A stretch of DNA of 64,000 nucleotides from Archegozetes longisetosus (Eukaryota; Arthropoda; Arachnida; Sarcoptiformes; Trhypochthoniidae): positions 5,878,220 through 5,942,219 of the forward strand of contig JAEMBT020000001.1 of the NCBI GenBank assembly GCA_018873245.2. The letters are read 5' to 3'. Shown in pieces: positions 21,878-34,634 of this stretch (position 1 is its first letter; each line of letters begins with the position of its first letter). The notes beneath the pieces are model-generated. The model was not told where the DNA came from. It saw only the letters and a list, made by a program, of their open reading frames with translations, and did no database searches. Made by a program: the position numbers and the translations under genes.

Positions 21878-23500
21878 ATTTGAACGAAAAGGAGGATGTC
21901 CATTTTCTACGGGCCAGTGTAGGTAATTGCAGCATCGTAAAACCTATACCAAAATACTCACAAGGTCTAGTACTACAACTTTGTTGCTGACCGCACCGTT
22001 GTAGGTCACCGAGTTTAGCCGCTAGAGGGCTCCAAATATAAAGCTTACGGAAAACAGACATGAGGAGTCTATTCCCACTAATTCGACCATGCTGAATCGT
22101 ATGGTGATGACATCATTCTGGTAGAACAAATGGATGCGACGGGGACCACCTCTTCGTGGTGACAGCAGATAACAGGCATTGATAGACCAAGCATTGCAGA
22201 ACGCATGCTTGGCAGAATTGATAAGCTCAATCGGTTGACTGGGTTTGTATCAAGCCTGGGGCTAAATAAGCACTCAAGTCGTTTTCAGACAATGAGAGGG
22301 GATTCATTCCATGAGTTCCCGTCTGTCTGAAAACGACTTGGGACAAATAGTATAGGGTTTCTACCAACTGAAACATGCCGAGCATAAGTGCCCCCATGGT
22401 AGGTTTGAGATCCAAGTGTGCCGACACATTAGACCTCTTCCACTTTCCTTCCATGGCATTTCAGCTGGTGACCCAGTGCTATTACGTATAAGAATACAAT
22501 TTCGACACCAGAATAGCACAAAGTACTTTGTCTATATTTTAGTAGTGACATGACCCAAATTATTTATCTATCCTAAATTAGTGACCTTCCTAATCCTTGA
22601 CCTGTCCTAGAAATCTTTGTACTTAACAATAATTTCTAATTATAAAAGTATGTGATGGTCAATTTGATGAATTTTGTAAACAAAATCTGTTGGTATATAA
22701 AGACTAGGCTTTTGAGCTCTAGGATACACTCTTCTCTTGTTGTGGTCAAGAGTGACATATGAGTGAAAAGCTTTTGTGGTACTCTTACACGTAAGTTAAT
22801 GTATCATATTAAGTGTTTTACTTTCTTTACATTAAATAAAGTATATTTTAAAGAAAAGTGCTTAATCACTCATTAAGATCGTGACAGTAGACAAAGAAAA
22901 TCTGGTGCCGAGACCGTGACAGAGTACTGTTGTCAGTGCAAAAATGGCCTTAGAACTGTCGGATGTTGTGCCTATATCATGACAGTTCTGTGGTATCTCG
23001 AGTATGGCCGGCACCTTCCCGGGATTATAGAACCTGCTGCCCCATTGAATGATGTTTGTTTGGTTCTGAAAAGCACTGACACAGGGTCTGACTAGTTGTG
23101 GCTAGTGAGCACTGTAAGAGCCCAATAGCCTAGGCCGTGTTGTAAATAGAAAATTTCTAGAAATTTTACATCACTATCTAGGCCACACCAATCGCAACAT
23201 ATATTCGCGAATAAATGATTTATTATCTATTTTAAGAAAACTGTCATTTTCCATGTTCTATTTAAAAATTAACATCGTTACCTCTTCAGCATATTTGGAT
23301 TAATAGGATTCGGCACCTCGTATTCGTATTTTCCTCAATTTTTGATTACAACCTTAGAGCCATATAGTGAGTGGACTCAGTCCTCAACAACTATACTCCC
23401 ATAAGCAAAGTTATAGTACTTGACCTGGTAAGTATTTTGGTATAGGTTTTGCGATGTTGCAATCACCTCCAAAATGGACTTCCTCCTTTCGCGCCAAAAT
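21878..23500. repeat. large inverted-repeat element A, with a nested solo LTR
   Basis: The left arm, about 21878-22035, contains 'AAAACCTATACCAAAATACT'. The right arm, about 23345-23500, contains its reverse complement in the same order, imperfect but extended for over 120 bp. A smaller perfect hairpin, AAGTCGTTTTCAGACA, sits in the interior (22276-22291 and 22325-22340). There is no coding sequence; short frames inside are chance. It is a foldback or MITE-like element; the precise ends are not resolved. 21079-21877 shows nothing recognisable. Confidence 0.6.
22546..22886 (+). mobile_element. solo LTR, 341 bp
   Basis: The sequence starts TGACATGACCC, ends GATCGTGACA, and is flanked by GTAG on both sides (22542-22545 and 22887-22890). 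It has a TATATAAAG promoter motif near 22696, an initiator-like stretch about 30 bp later, and an AATAAA signal near 22841, in the right order for U3-R-U5. No internal retroviral-type genes are adjacent, so this is a recombined solo LTR. It lies in the loop of inverted-repeat element A. Plus orientation is inferred from the TATA/AATAAA order. Confidence 0.6.
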
Positions 23501-23707
23501 TAGAGATTTGTATACGCTTTAAATCAGTTAAAAAGAAGTCATTCAAGTTTTGGCCTAAAAATGAATTTCAATCATTGCCAAATCATCGAGCCGAGGAGAG
23601 TAGATAGTGCAGCTATACATTTATTCTTTTGGGGCTTGCTTGATTTGATTCTTACTTGGAAGTGGTTGTAAATTATTATGCTGTTAAATTTCTAGATATA
23701 AAAACTT

Positions 23708-25648
23708 ACTAGGATTCTTCTCATCTGCCTATGGCCGATTTTGATAAAATTTGGTACATATACTAGGTTGCGGGTCCTAACCACGAATATATCTTTTCCC
23801 CAATCGTAAAACATATCGTTTGAATAAAGCTTTTCATTGGAAAGTCATTACACTATACAATATCATTACTGACAGTGAGAATGATAATTAAAGTCGATAA
23901 AAAATGCTGGAAACACAAAATTAATTCACACCAATTATACTGAATAAACACACCTTCACTACATTGAGAACAGATTATATAATATAGAATATTCTAAAAT
24001 CTTCCCGAAACTTCTAAAACTTTCTGAAGTCTTTGAAAATCTTGAAGCAAACTAACCTAACCTAAATTGAATTTTTTATATTATTCAATTAAAATTCTAC
24101 GGAAATTTTTTACAAACTATGTAGTAGCTCAATAAGGATCTAGATATATGAAATTTTGGTTAACCGGGAAGTTTTGTGGCACTCGACCATAAAAATCGGA
24201 TGATGGTGCCATTCGATAGTAATTTATGAGACGAGTCCAAAAAGGTCATCACCATGAGGCTCCGCCCACCCGATATCAAACCACGCCCATTTTTATTTTA
24301 GCCACTCCCACTGACTCCACCCCCACAGTATGGGTCTCAAAGGAAAGGTCTCAGTGAATAGAGTTCATTGGTACAGATTGCGTGATTATAGGATGCATAC
24401 TTCCTGAGAAATTGACTAAAAACACTCCTATATTCTACGACCATATTGCAATACATCGAGAATTGACATTGTTAATCAAGATAAAAAGAAGTTTTTCGTA
24501 CTTCCATAAAGAATCGGCCCATCAACCAATTTTAATCAAATTTGATGTGAACCTTGAGGGTCACTAGTGAAGCAAATGGCTGAAGACACTTTCAAAAAAG
24601 TGCTACGGAAGCTGACAGAACCGAAAAATGTAAAACCTTCAAACGCTTATAACTCAAAAACGCGCAAACATAATTTAACGAAACTTTACATATTAAGAGA
24701 TGGCAATCAAGTGTATTTAACGATAGAGTGAAATTCTCAATTAACCCAATATGAGAGAATAATTGAAAAATTCAAAAACTTCAAATGCTTATTCCAAAAT
24801 GTTGCCACAATGGTTCCGATCCGATCTCATTTATTCTAACAGTAGCACACTATCTAGTATATAATTCCTAAAAGATTGGGTCGGAACTCTCTTTGCAATA
24901 CATCGAAAATTGACATTGTTGACTTCGAGATGATTTATGTTGTAATTGTTCTAACATTTGTATATACATATGTTGACAAAATGTTTTGTTAGATCATTCG
25001 GACTTTGTTTACATACAAAAAAGTCAGATTAAACATTACCAAACTAGTGGCTTGTCTCAGATTTTGTCAACAATGTCAATTCTCGATGTATTGCAATATG
25101 ATCGTAGAATATAGGAGTGTTTTTAGTCAATTTCTCAGGAAGTATGCATCCTATAATCACGCGATCTGTACCAATGGACTCTACTCACTGAGACCTTTCC
25201 TTTGAGACCCATATTGTGGGGTGAGTTAGTGGGAGTGGCTAAAATAAAAAATGGGCGTGGCTTGATATCGGGTGGGCAGAGCCTCATGGTGGTGACCTTT
25301 TTGGACTCGCCTCATAAAGTACTATCGAATGGCACCATCACCCGATTTTTATGGTCGAGTGCCACAAAACTTCCTGGTTAACCGAAATTTTTCTCATGGA
25401 TCTACTAACGTTAGTAAGTAGAGATTTTTCATCAAATTATATTCCGCTTTGAAAACTTATGGTACCCATACTACTATAAAACATCAATGCAAGCTAACAT
25501 AGAAAAGCGAAAATTTAAATTGATTTTAAAGTGTCTATTTTTGCGATTGGGGAAAAGTTATTATTATATTCGTGATTAGGACCCTCAACTTAGTGTATGC
25601 ACCAAATTTTATCAAAATCGGCCATTTGTGGATTTAAGGTTCCTAGTT
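23708..25648. repeat. large foldback element B, about 1.9 kb
   Basis: Outer arms 23708-23830 and 25540-25648 share CCGATTTTGATAAAATTTGG in opposite orientation. Inner arms about 24135-24485 and 25060-25403 pair for about 350 bp with high identity, including the GC-richer CCGCCCACCCGATATCAA / TTGATATCGGGTGGGCAGAG pair. The spacer of about 570 bp (24486-25059) repeats the GAATTGACATTG-type motif. There is no transposase. Such long palindromes are a foldback/MITE feature; no family name is justified. Confidence 0.75.
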
Positions 25649-25884
25649 AGAATATAATGAATAAAATGCAAATTCCAAGGTCAAATGAAGTAAATTATAT
25701 ATGCTTTTAAAACTTTAAAGCTTTAGGTCGTATGTATAACTCTGAAATGACCTCAAGTCTCAAAACCTACTTAAAACCTGAAATGCATTTTAAAACTCAT
25801 TCAACAACAAATTTTTAATACGGTTTAGGTCTCGACTTGTGCATATTGGCCTTATTCTTTTACTATAAAACTTTGAGAAAATCA

Positions 25885-27560
25885 TACTGGAATATCTGAT
25901 AAGGTGGTTGTGCGTACAAGCATTGGGAATTCGCCTCCATTTGATTCTGATGAAACATAGTATAGTATTAGGGTTCATTAGTAAAGTACATTGGGGTTTA
26001 ATTTATTGCAAATATACTACAAGGAATGCTCAAAGCACTTAACAATTCAAATATTCAATAGCTTATAACTTCGAATCCGTTGAGCATACCTTAATGAAAA
26101 TTTGTATACTATGAGACAATAATGAGCTGTATTCAGTGATTCAATCTTTTTGCAATTAATCTTATAACGCATAAATCTTACTTTATTTTTGTAAAAATGT
26201 CTAACTGATCTAACAAAATATTTAATTGTTAGAGTTTTTATACAGTTAAACCCGTTTATAGTGAAGTCAGATATAGTAGAGGCACACTTATTGTAAGCAA
26301 TAAGTGCTACACCGAATTATTTTCCATAGAAGCCTATAGTACTTTATTGTGAAGTTCGTTATAGTGAAGGTACGCTTGTTGTAAACAATTTTCTATGCAC
26401 CGACTTACACACATAATGTATATTTATAGTGAACTCTTACAACTATAGTCTTATTAAGATTAATTATAATGTGATAGCAATTTTTCGATCAGTGAATATA
26501 TTAATTTTATATATTCATTGATCAAAAAATTGTCATTATAAAAATATCAAAAAGTGAAGTTCTCAATGAAATTTATAATCTCAGGTTATACTTGGGGTCG
26601 CTTTCAGAAGTCGATTTGTCACTTTGATCCGCTGACAAAAGTTGAGAATATATCTTGTAAAATCAGGCTTCATTAAAACAATCACTTATTACAGATAATT
26701 TTGATAAAAATGTTTAATTCCCATTTTGATTATATTGTATGTCATTATTGTTTCATTAGAACGTTAGGTTATTAAATTATTGTTACAGTCAATTATTTCA
26801 CAAATGTTTATTGTGAAGTACAGTTATAGTTAACAACTTTTGCTACACCCATAACTTCACTATAAACGGGTTTCACTGTATAAAAATATTCCATCAATGG
26901 ATATTATTGTTACTTAAAATACTATAAACCCTCTGATAAACTTCCACTAAAAAATATAGTTGTTCTTTGCTTTTGTATTAGTTTGAATGCATTAATTAAC
27001 ACAAGATTCAAGCAATTTCATCTCAAGCTTTGATAGTAAGTCTCAAGAAGTACTATTTAGGCAAGAAAATAAATCAGTTGATAAAAAAGTTCTTCGAAAT
27101 GAATGCACGTATGTATGTGCACATGAAGTCTTTTCAATTTTTCAATCTATTGCCCTTTGGTTTCGGACTCAATCTCTTTGCAAATACATACCTGATAATG
27201 TTTAATTTAAGAACAAAAGAGAGTGGATCCGAAACCGAAGGGCAACAATTTAAAAATAAGTTTCAAATTTTTAAATTACCCCTTATAAAGGGTAAAATAT
27301 AAACCCCATACTTTCACTGAACAGCTCATTATCGTCTCGTAATATGTAAATTTTCATTAAGGTACGTGCAACGGATTCCGAGTTACAAGCTTTTGAATAT
27401 TTGAATTGTTAAGTGTTTAGGGCGCTCCTTATAGTATATTTACAAGAAATGAAACCTCCAATAAACTTTACTAATGAACCTTAATATCCTCAACGTGTTT
27501 CATCGGAGCCAGATGTGGGTGGATTCCCAATGCTCTCACGCACAACCTCTTTCAGACATT
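25885..27560. repeat. large foldback element C with a nested pogo-like MITE
   Basis: Left arm about 25885-26140 and right arm about 27312-27560 pair imperfectly over 250 bp (for example GGTTCATTAGTAAAG at 25974 on plus and its reverse complement near 27470; CATTGGGAATT / ATTCCCAATG). A second internal palindrome, TTGCCCTTTGGTTTCGG / CCGAAACCGAAGGGCAA, lies at 27157-27245. The 90-codon frame inside is composed of this palindrome and is not a gene. Confidence 0.7.
26243..26878. mobile_element. pogo/Tigger-like MITE, 636 bp, nested in foldback C
   Basis: The ends are CAGTTAAACCCGTTTATAGT and, reversed, CAGTGAAACCCGTTTATAGT, about 25 bp with one difference, bounded by TA at 26241-26242 and 26879-26880. 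CAGTGAAACC-type ends are typical of pogo/Tigger. Internally TATAGTGAAG motifs recur many times. No coding capacity. Confidence 0.8.
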
Positions 27561-28187
27561 TGTTTAAAAAGTTCCAGTAACAATCTCATTAGGATCTAAT
27601 CGCACTGATTAGAAAAATTATGTAACTTTAGTTTTAAAAATATTATATTAACGTTTGAATTTTTCATTCCATGCCATACCAATTTAATGTTAAAATAAAG
27701 AATATAATCTGTGCGAACAAGTTTATTTTATTCACCTAAAAATCTATGAGAGATTGTTTGAAAGGACTGAAACTTGTGATCGCTGTTAAGTATAGGCCTA
27801 GCTTTAAATTCATATCGATCCTCTTATTTTGCTTCACTTTTATGAAAAGTTAATTTATTAATGTTCGATAACGAATTATGGCTAAAAATAATTAAGTTTC
27901 ATTTTAATTTTAAATAAGCAGAAATTAAGAAGTAAATTCAAGGTATTATAATTCCATATAGGGTATCTGATTGAATTCTAATATTCGGAATTATTTTCGG
28001 AATCAATCAAGCTTAATCGCGAATATCAATTTTCACTTTATTCAAAGTTTTATTTAAAATCAAGTTTCTTAAAGGTTTAAAATATTCAATCATATTATAT
28101 AATTGAATCAATTTTTATCAAATTAAATTTTTTCAATTGTTTTATATAAAGGCACAAGAAATGGAATTGATAAATTAACATTTTTAT
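27561..28187. other. intergenic, nothing recognised
   Basis: AT-rich stretch between foldback C and the 3' end of the first fucosyltransferase gene; presumably includes its 3' UTR. Confidence 0.4.
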
Positions 28188-31100
28188 TCAGAAACCTTTA
28201 AAAAACCCATCTCTTCTCACACCTCTCTTACTCATCCTGAACCAATCATTATCGAGCTTAACAATATCTTCAACATTTATTGTAATTTCCGATTCATTTA
28301 GTTTGATCATATGCTTATATTTGAATATTCTTTCTGGAGACTTCGAGTAGGCGTAATAGATCGGTAAATCTAATGATTGGTAATTGAGTCCAGATTCTGG
28401 TCTAATAGTTTGCATCAGCTCATATGACAATCTACATAACTAAAATAATTGAGTATATTCAAATTTGGAATTTTTTTCAATCTCTCTAACTTCATACGTT
28501 AGAAGACATGGTACAAATGAGATATTGGCTTCTCGACAGAAAATGGATATCAAATATTGTATGTAGTAAGTTTGTTGTTGTATAAAGATTATCATTAACT
28601 GTTATGTCGGTAAAATAATCTTTCTTGTTTATGAATTTGTAATCAGAATATTTCTCCTTCAATTGTTGCATTACGTTCGCATCATCTGAGGCAACGAAGA
28701 CAAATCTGTCACTTGAAAATCCTTTCAATGCCATTTTATCGAAATAATTTTTAACGTAGAACATGTATTCTTTAACATCATGATAAGCAGCTTCAGTATT
28801 CACTTTATCACATCTTCTTATTTGAATACTATCAAAGAAAAGGTATTTTCTGTGAGAAATTTTCAATTTTAATATGCAATCATGTCTCGAAGTAAGACAG
28901 AAACACATTACCCTTGAAGGAAAATATAGATGATTTATAATAATGAATGGAATTTGTACAAAATCATTTGAAAATTAAAGCCAGCTTTATAGCTAAAGTT
29001 TTACATAAGATAGTGAACAGCAGTAAATAACGTTGTTGATTTCGTCTATAAAATCTTATTGGAAAGATACAAGTTTATGGAAAAGTTCATTCTAGTCACA
29101 GAAAATTTGCCTATTAAATCTAATAATTTCAAGTTCCTCACATTAAGATTTAAAACTTCAAAATTAGCTCTCGTATGAAAAATCGAACTCTGAATAACAC
29201 AAATTTTGAATGAACATTATTTAGAAAAGTTAAATCAATGAAATTATAGGATAAAATTATATATAACGTAGAGTCAATAAGAAATTTTAGTTTGAGATTA
29301 TATTTAACGATGTCAATATGCTTATTCGATAATTCATTTAATATTTAGAGGTTGGATTTTTATGAAGAGGATTTAAGACTTAAGCAATTCTTTTAATTTT
29401 TGTTCAGAAAATATTTCATATTATCACATACCCAACATATACTTGAGGTAATTCGATATTTAGTGTTGCATTTTCTATCATTTGAGCAATGAAACGATTT
29501 TTTCGCATAATGTAACTGATAAATTGACCAAACCAGAAGGCTTTTGGATCAGGATTTAATTTTACCAACTTTTCGCTAATGTTCTTTGGAACAAATTGTA
29601 CCACTTCATCTAAACAAATTATTCAAATCTTAAATTAATTTATAGAACAGAGATAAAGAATATATAATGGTCTTTACAGGTAGAACCTAATTATATAGAA
29701 TCTACGATACAGATAATTGCTGATATTTCAATAACAAAATTCTAAACTTGAAGATCATTGTTAATACGAAAAGTTGTGAAAACTTCTTATTAAGTCTTAA
29801 AGCTTATCATAAAACTAAATTTTTATGATTTTTTATGTTATTTCCTTAATCAGCTGTTGTACAGACATTTTGTGTCGATAAGAGTCTTTAAATCAAGTAG
29901 ATTTCGTGACTTAAATCCAGAACTACGAAATCTAATCATAGATGATTAAAGTATTAGATAAATAATTTCTATAGTAAAGCATTCATGTTAAAAATTGTTC
30001 CTTAAAGAAATCTTAATATTCGTTACAATCAAATAGGCAATAAATTAGATTCAAGAAAAAAATCAAGAAAAATTTATTGTAATAAATTGGTTATAAGTAT
30101 TGAAGTTAAAATTTACTACCATTCCACCAAATAGTGAATTTATTATCTTTAACTTCAAATTTGACACTGGAATTCGGTTGACATCTATCAGTTATTGGTG
30201 AAATGAATTCATCCCAAGTTGAACGTGAATTTCTTAAATAGATATGCAATACTCTATCTATAACCACAAGTGTTTTTGTGTAAAAACCCTTTAATAGGCA
30301 TGACATTAATCTATGGACTTGTGCACCAAAAGCGCCGTCCCCTAGTTTGCAATGGTACTTATTTGCTGTTTCACAATTTTCCTCTGGTGGTGATTGAATA
30401 GATTTAATAGTCTCCTGAATTTGATGAGAAACTAATTTTGTTGCTCTGCACGCCATTTAAACATTCGGGAAGGAAATGATTGCAGCTCGTGATCAAAAAT
30501 GCTATAAAAATATTTTCTTATATTGAGTAAAATTGATCTTTAGTATGGGATAAGATACAATCTCATGTGCTTATAATAATATATAAATATCGTATTACCG
30601 TTTTTCGCAGCATATAAGTTTATGTATACTTATACTTATAATTTGAAATCTCAAGACTCATGTATTTAATTCCTGAATTTAAGTACATGGGTGAAATACC
30701 ATAATTTAAAACTGTATCATTTAAGACCCCTGAGTTGAGGACATGTCTTTAATATACGAAATTTCATAATAGTATAAACCGGTCATAAATTTTTTCAACT
30801 AATATTTCAAACTGTAAAAAGCATATCGTTTGTATCAAAAACATTTTAAAACTATTTACTTTTACTTTCTTCATGTAATTAAACAAAGCGCTAATAATTC
30901 GTAATTATTCAATCTTTTCATAGTAATTGACATTTTAAGGTATGGTTTTATGAAATAAAATCTCAGTCTCTATGTACAATCAAGGGAAACAAAAACTAAG
31001 CAGAGAAAAAAAGTTTACTTCTTAGCGTTCAAATCTTATAGTGAAAAAGTTGATATACTGAAGTCATAGACAACTCTTCCCAGTCAAAAACACTGATTAG

Positions 31101-32536
31101 TAAACTAATACTTTGTGCTCAGTCAATACTGTGATATTCTTAGTCATTATTTATTTAAATTATACTTAAACCTTGAATATTCAAAATCTTGTCAATTCCT
31201 TCCCCAAGTTATTCGTATTTTGGTGCTTTATAATCAATACAAGCTGTAGGAAATTAAAAAACTGCTTCGTTTTTGTTTTCCTTGATTGTATCGTACATTG
31301 GGATAAAAATCTCCATAGTAAAGGTGTTGGCTTTACTGCAAATAACAGATTTTAAAGTTTGATGCAAAGCAGGGAAGACTTTAGGACTTCATAAACTAGA
31401 CTATTATTCATAACTTTATTAATAGCAATAAAGAAAGTCTTTCTTGCTTTGCATCAAACTTTAAAGTTTGTTATTAGCAGTAAAGCCAACACCTTTACTG
31501 TGGAAATCTTTATCCCGATGTACGATACTTATAATCAAGAATATAAGTACTTGTCAAAAATATTTTAAAAATTTCTTGTGATTCGCGTTATAAGCACATG
31601 AACTTATATGCGGCGAAAAACAGTATATTTCTTCAATGAAGAATAATTATAATTAATCTTCAAATAAGTCTTAAATATAGAACTTAAATTTTTTTAGTAA
31701 GTAATATTTTGTTGAAATATATTTTAGGTTATGGAAAGCGTTGGCTTTCATCTAGATTGAAGTACTAAATTGGTTTAATTTTATGCAATTAGTGCTATGA
31801 AATAAAAGTGTGAAGTTGAACTCAGAAGTGTTAAGATTTGTCCAGGCTTATAAGTTAATAAACATCAATAAAGTCGTAATCAAAATTTCAATCTTCTAAG
31901 GGTTTATTATTTATCAATCAATCATTTAAATAGTATATAATGAACTCACTCATTGTTATTTTAGATATCTCTAACTTCATTAATTCAATAAAATAGTAAA
32001 TAAATTATTTAATCATTGATACTTAAAATATTTAATGATAAGTAATTAAAAGATTAGAAAATCATAATATGAACAAATTCGTTAAGATAATGAAGTAAAA
32101 TCATATTTTAAAGGTCGGTCATGATGCGAAATCAATTTCAATATGATAATATTTATCATATGTAAGGAATAGTTTAAAATAGGCCTTTATACATTATGTA
32201 CTAATCTCTTTAAAGTGAAAATGCTTACTTGTTTAATTCTCTGATTGTTTGTATTTGATGATGATTTAATTCAAGTGAATCATTCATATTTGTACGAGAA
32301 ATTAAAGATAGAATGAAGTTTTGACTTTCGTGATGAAATCGCTTCAATTCATTGTACTTATTGCTGATCTCTAGAAGAAGCTGGTCGTCATCTTTCGTTT
32401 CTCTACTATCAATAAAACCCTTCCTAATCTCACATTTAGAATAATTATATAATCTTATTTCATAATATATGACTATAATTATAATTGCTGAAATTAAAAA
32501 ATAATTTTTGAAAAGTTTATCACACGAATAATACAT
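28188..32536 (-). CDS. alpha-1,6-fucosyltransferase (FUT8-like), copy A, five exons, 464 aa
   Basis: Exons 32229-32536, 30120-30445, 29432-29609, 28498-28828 and 28188-28439 join with matching phases (2,1,2,0) and total exactly 465 codons. Exon 1 gives a type II membrane anchor (residues about 10-28, ISAIIIIVIYY) and a coiled stem. Exons 2-5 match FUT8: 'GAFGAQVHRLMSCLLKG', the DPKAFWFGQF region, 'IQIRRCDKVNTEAAYH', 'VFVASDD', 'DIHFLSRSQYLICTMSS', 'YELMQTIRPES', then a C-terminal SH3-like segment. FUT8 transfers fucose from GDP-fucose to the innermost N-glycan GlcNAc in the Golgi. The R-R-x-D-K donor-site residues and later acidic residues are kept, but the usual H-V-R-R has become I-Q-I-R-R. 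The SH3 end is about 22 residues shorter than in copy B. The protein is shorter than vertebrate FUT8 (575 aa), mainly in the stem. Confidence 0.85.
30598..31623. mobile_element. TA-flanked terminal-inverted-repeat element, 1026 bp, in intron 1 of FUT8-like copy A
   Basis: The ends are CCGTTTTTCGCAGCATATAAG and, reversed, CTGTTTTTCGCCGCATATAAG, with TA at 30596-30597 and 31624-31625. The interior carries a strong palindrome (31281-31380 against 31428-31540). FUT8-like copy B lacks it: at about 37904 the flanks are joined as an empty TATT-TA-TATTTC site. It therefore inserted after the duplication. No transposase remains. Confidence 0.8.
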
Positions 32537-34634
32537 TATGTTCTTTAGATCAAAATATTATTTTTAAGCTCAAGTGAAAATTACAATTTATATTTACATT
32601 ATAACAAATTATATTATACGTGACTATGATTCCATATGTTAATACTGCCATTGGAATCAATTATAGAGAAACACTTGAAAACCACTAGAAAACACAAGTC
32701 GAAATCATTTTTCTTACAAAGTTCACAGGTTTTTAGAATCAATTTAAATTGCCAAAATTGATAGGTCATAGAATATGTTTGTATAACATTTTAGTTCGAA
32801 AGTTATTATTGTGAATCAAGGTTACTGAGTTATGAGAATCTAAAAATAAGATTTTAGTTTTATTGATGTTAATATTGAAACTGTATCTTTCATAAGAAAA
32901 GAAAATTTGTTTGAAATTCTTACCAAAATGATTTATGGCCAAATCCCTTCTTTTACATACTTGAGATTTTTATTCTCAATTCTAGTGACTAGTATCGAAT
33001 ACAAAAATAAAATATAAATGAGATATTTGTCAGAATATAGTGCTAAACATGTAGCATAAAGAAAGTTCAATAGTTAACTTAGTGAGATATTATAAATAAA
33101 ATCATTAGTTGAAAAATAATACTTTGCCTGGTTGGCAATAAAATAAAACCAAAACATAATTACATATTAGATAGATACTCATAAAGTTCTACTGTAGATT
33201 TGAATTTATGAGATAATATCGCAACTACAGCTTTATTATTAAATCTAATGAATTTAGAAGCGGAAATGTTTGAAATTGTTTTATAATGAAGAATATCAAC
33301 TTATTTACTTATTTATTATTAGTTATTTAGAAAATTGATTTAGTTTGAGTAGATTATGAACATTTAAAGTATTATTAAAGCATTATTAAAGCTTTTACAT
33401 TAATTTTTATACTCTCATGTTAATGAAGTACAGAATGTATTTTTTCACCTTTAATATCTCTTTTGAAACAAATATCATTGAATTAATGTTTAATCAGTTT
33501 TTGTTAAACTTTGATATCCTCTAAAAACTTTTGTATGACTCACAAATAACTAGATTTTATGCAAATAAGAATTATTTTGTGACTTTGATAATTATTTCGA
33601 TTATATAAATGAATGATTATGAATTTCTGGATATTAAATTTTCTAGGAAATCATTATTGTTGCTTAGATGGGCTCGAATTTGTTTTTAATTTAAGGTTTG
33701 TTTTCTTGCAATATTTGATTATCTTAAACATGGTACATAAAATAGAGATTTGATCTGTACTATACAGATTTTGGTGTCTCTATATAGTTCAAAGTTCACA
33801 CTTAAAGTGGTAAACTGAAGAGTACAACTTTCCATATAAATAAAGAATTTGTATTCATAACCAAAACTTATAAGCTAACAAGTGAACAAATATTAATAAT
33901 TAAGAAAAATTTTCGGATTAGAATGAGTCTAAAATCGGCGTGGAGTACTTTTTCTCAGACACAAATCAAATGAATTTTCTTTAATAAAAAGCCAAAACCT
34001 TAGAGAAAACAGTACTTTGCTTTGTGAACAAATCAATCATTGTTTGAGACATGCTAAGTATGATATAATGATTTTGCAATACAATTTCTTCCAATGATAA
34101 CTACCAAAGTTTTAGTAGAATACTCTTTCACCGAATAGCCATTAAGCCATAAATTTATGCGACTTATCCCCAATTAGAAAGTCTACAGTGAATTTCATTA
34201 GTACTAGAATAATTCCTTTTAGGAAGTGAATGAATCGATTCAATGCCTCATTGTATTTGTTTCGGTATAATATTTAATTGTTATTCACGCCATTCCAAAA
34301 TTTATGATAAAAGTGATTAAAGCTCTAAAACAAAGACACAAAAAATACTTTGATTTATAGACTATTCATTTCATCAAAATTTATTTTGAAAAATTGTTTA
34401 CACTAAGCGTAATTTCAAATCAAACATTAAAGTCAAGCTTTGAAATACAGTATCAAAAGTTTAAACATTCAAAAAATTGAGTGTTTTATTAGGTATTGTG
34501 TTTCATTTATTTATTTTATTCGAAAATTAGATTATAGTTTGGTAAAACTTTTATTTTTAGTAAATAGTAAAACGGATATAGAGAAAGATTCTGTCAATGA
34601 TATTATAATTATTTGATTTCAGCCAATAATGTGA
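32537..34634. other. 5' flank of FUT8-like copy A; duplicated upstream of copy B up to about 33890
   Basis: Bases 32537 to about 33890 align with 40322 to about 41860 (for example AAGAAAAGAAAATTTGTTTG at 32898 and about 40618). Similarity ends near AAGTGAACAA. Beyond that, 33890-34634 shows no gene. The shared part contains both promoters. Confidence 0.6.

Noticed and set aside
22227..22454. 75-codon minus frame
   Set aside because: It overlaps an internal hairpin of inverted-repeat element A; no domain.
22895..22925. TGGTGCCGAGACC after the LTR as a primer-binding site
   Set aside because: The GTAG duplication ends the LTR insertion, and similar sequence occurs inverted on the left flank, so this belongs to the surrounding palindrome and not to a retrotransposon interior.
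27030..27302. 90-codon frame as a gene
   Set aside because: It is built from a palindrome inside foldback element C.
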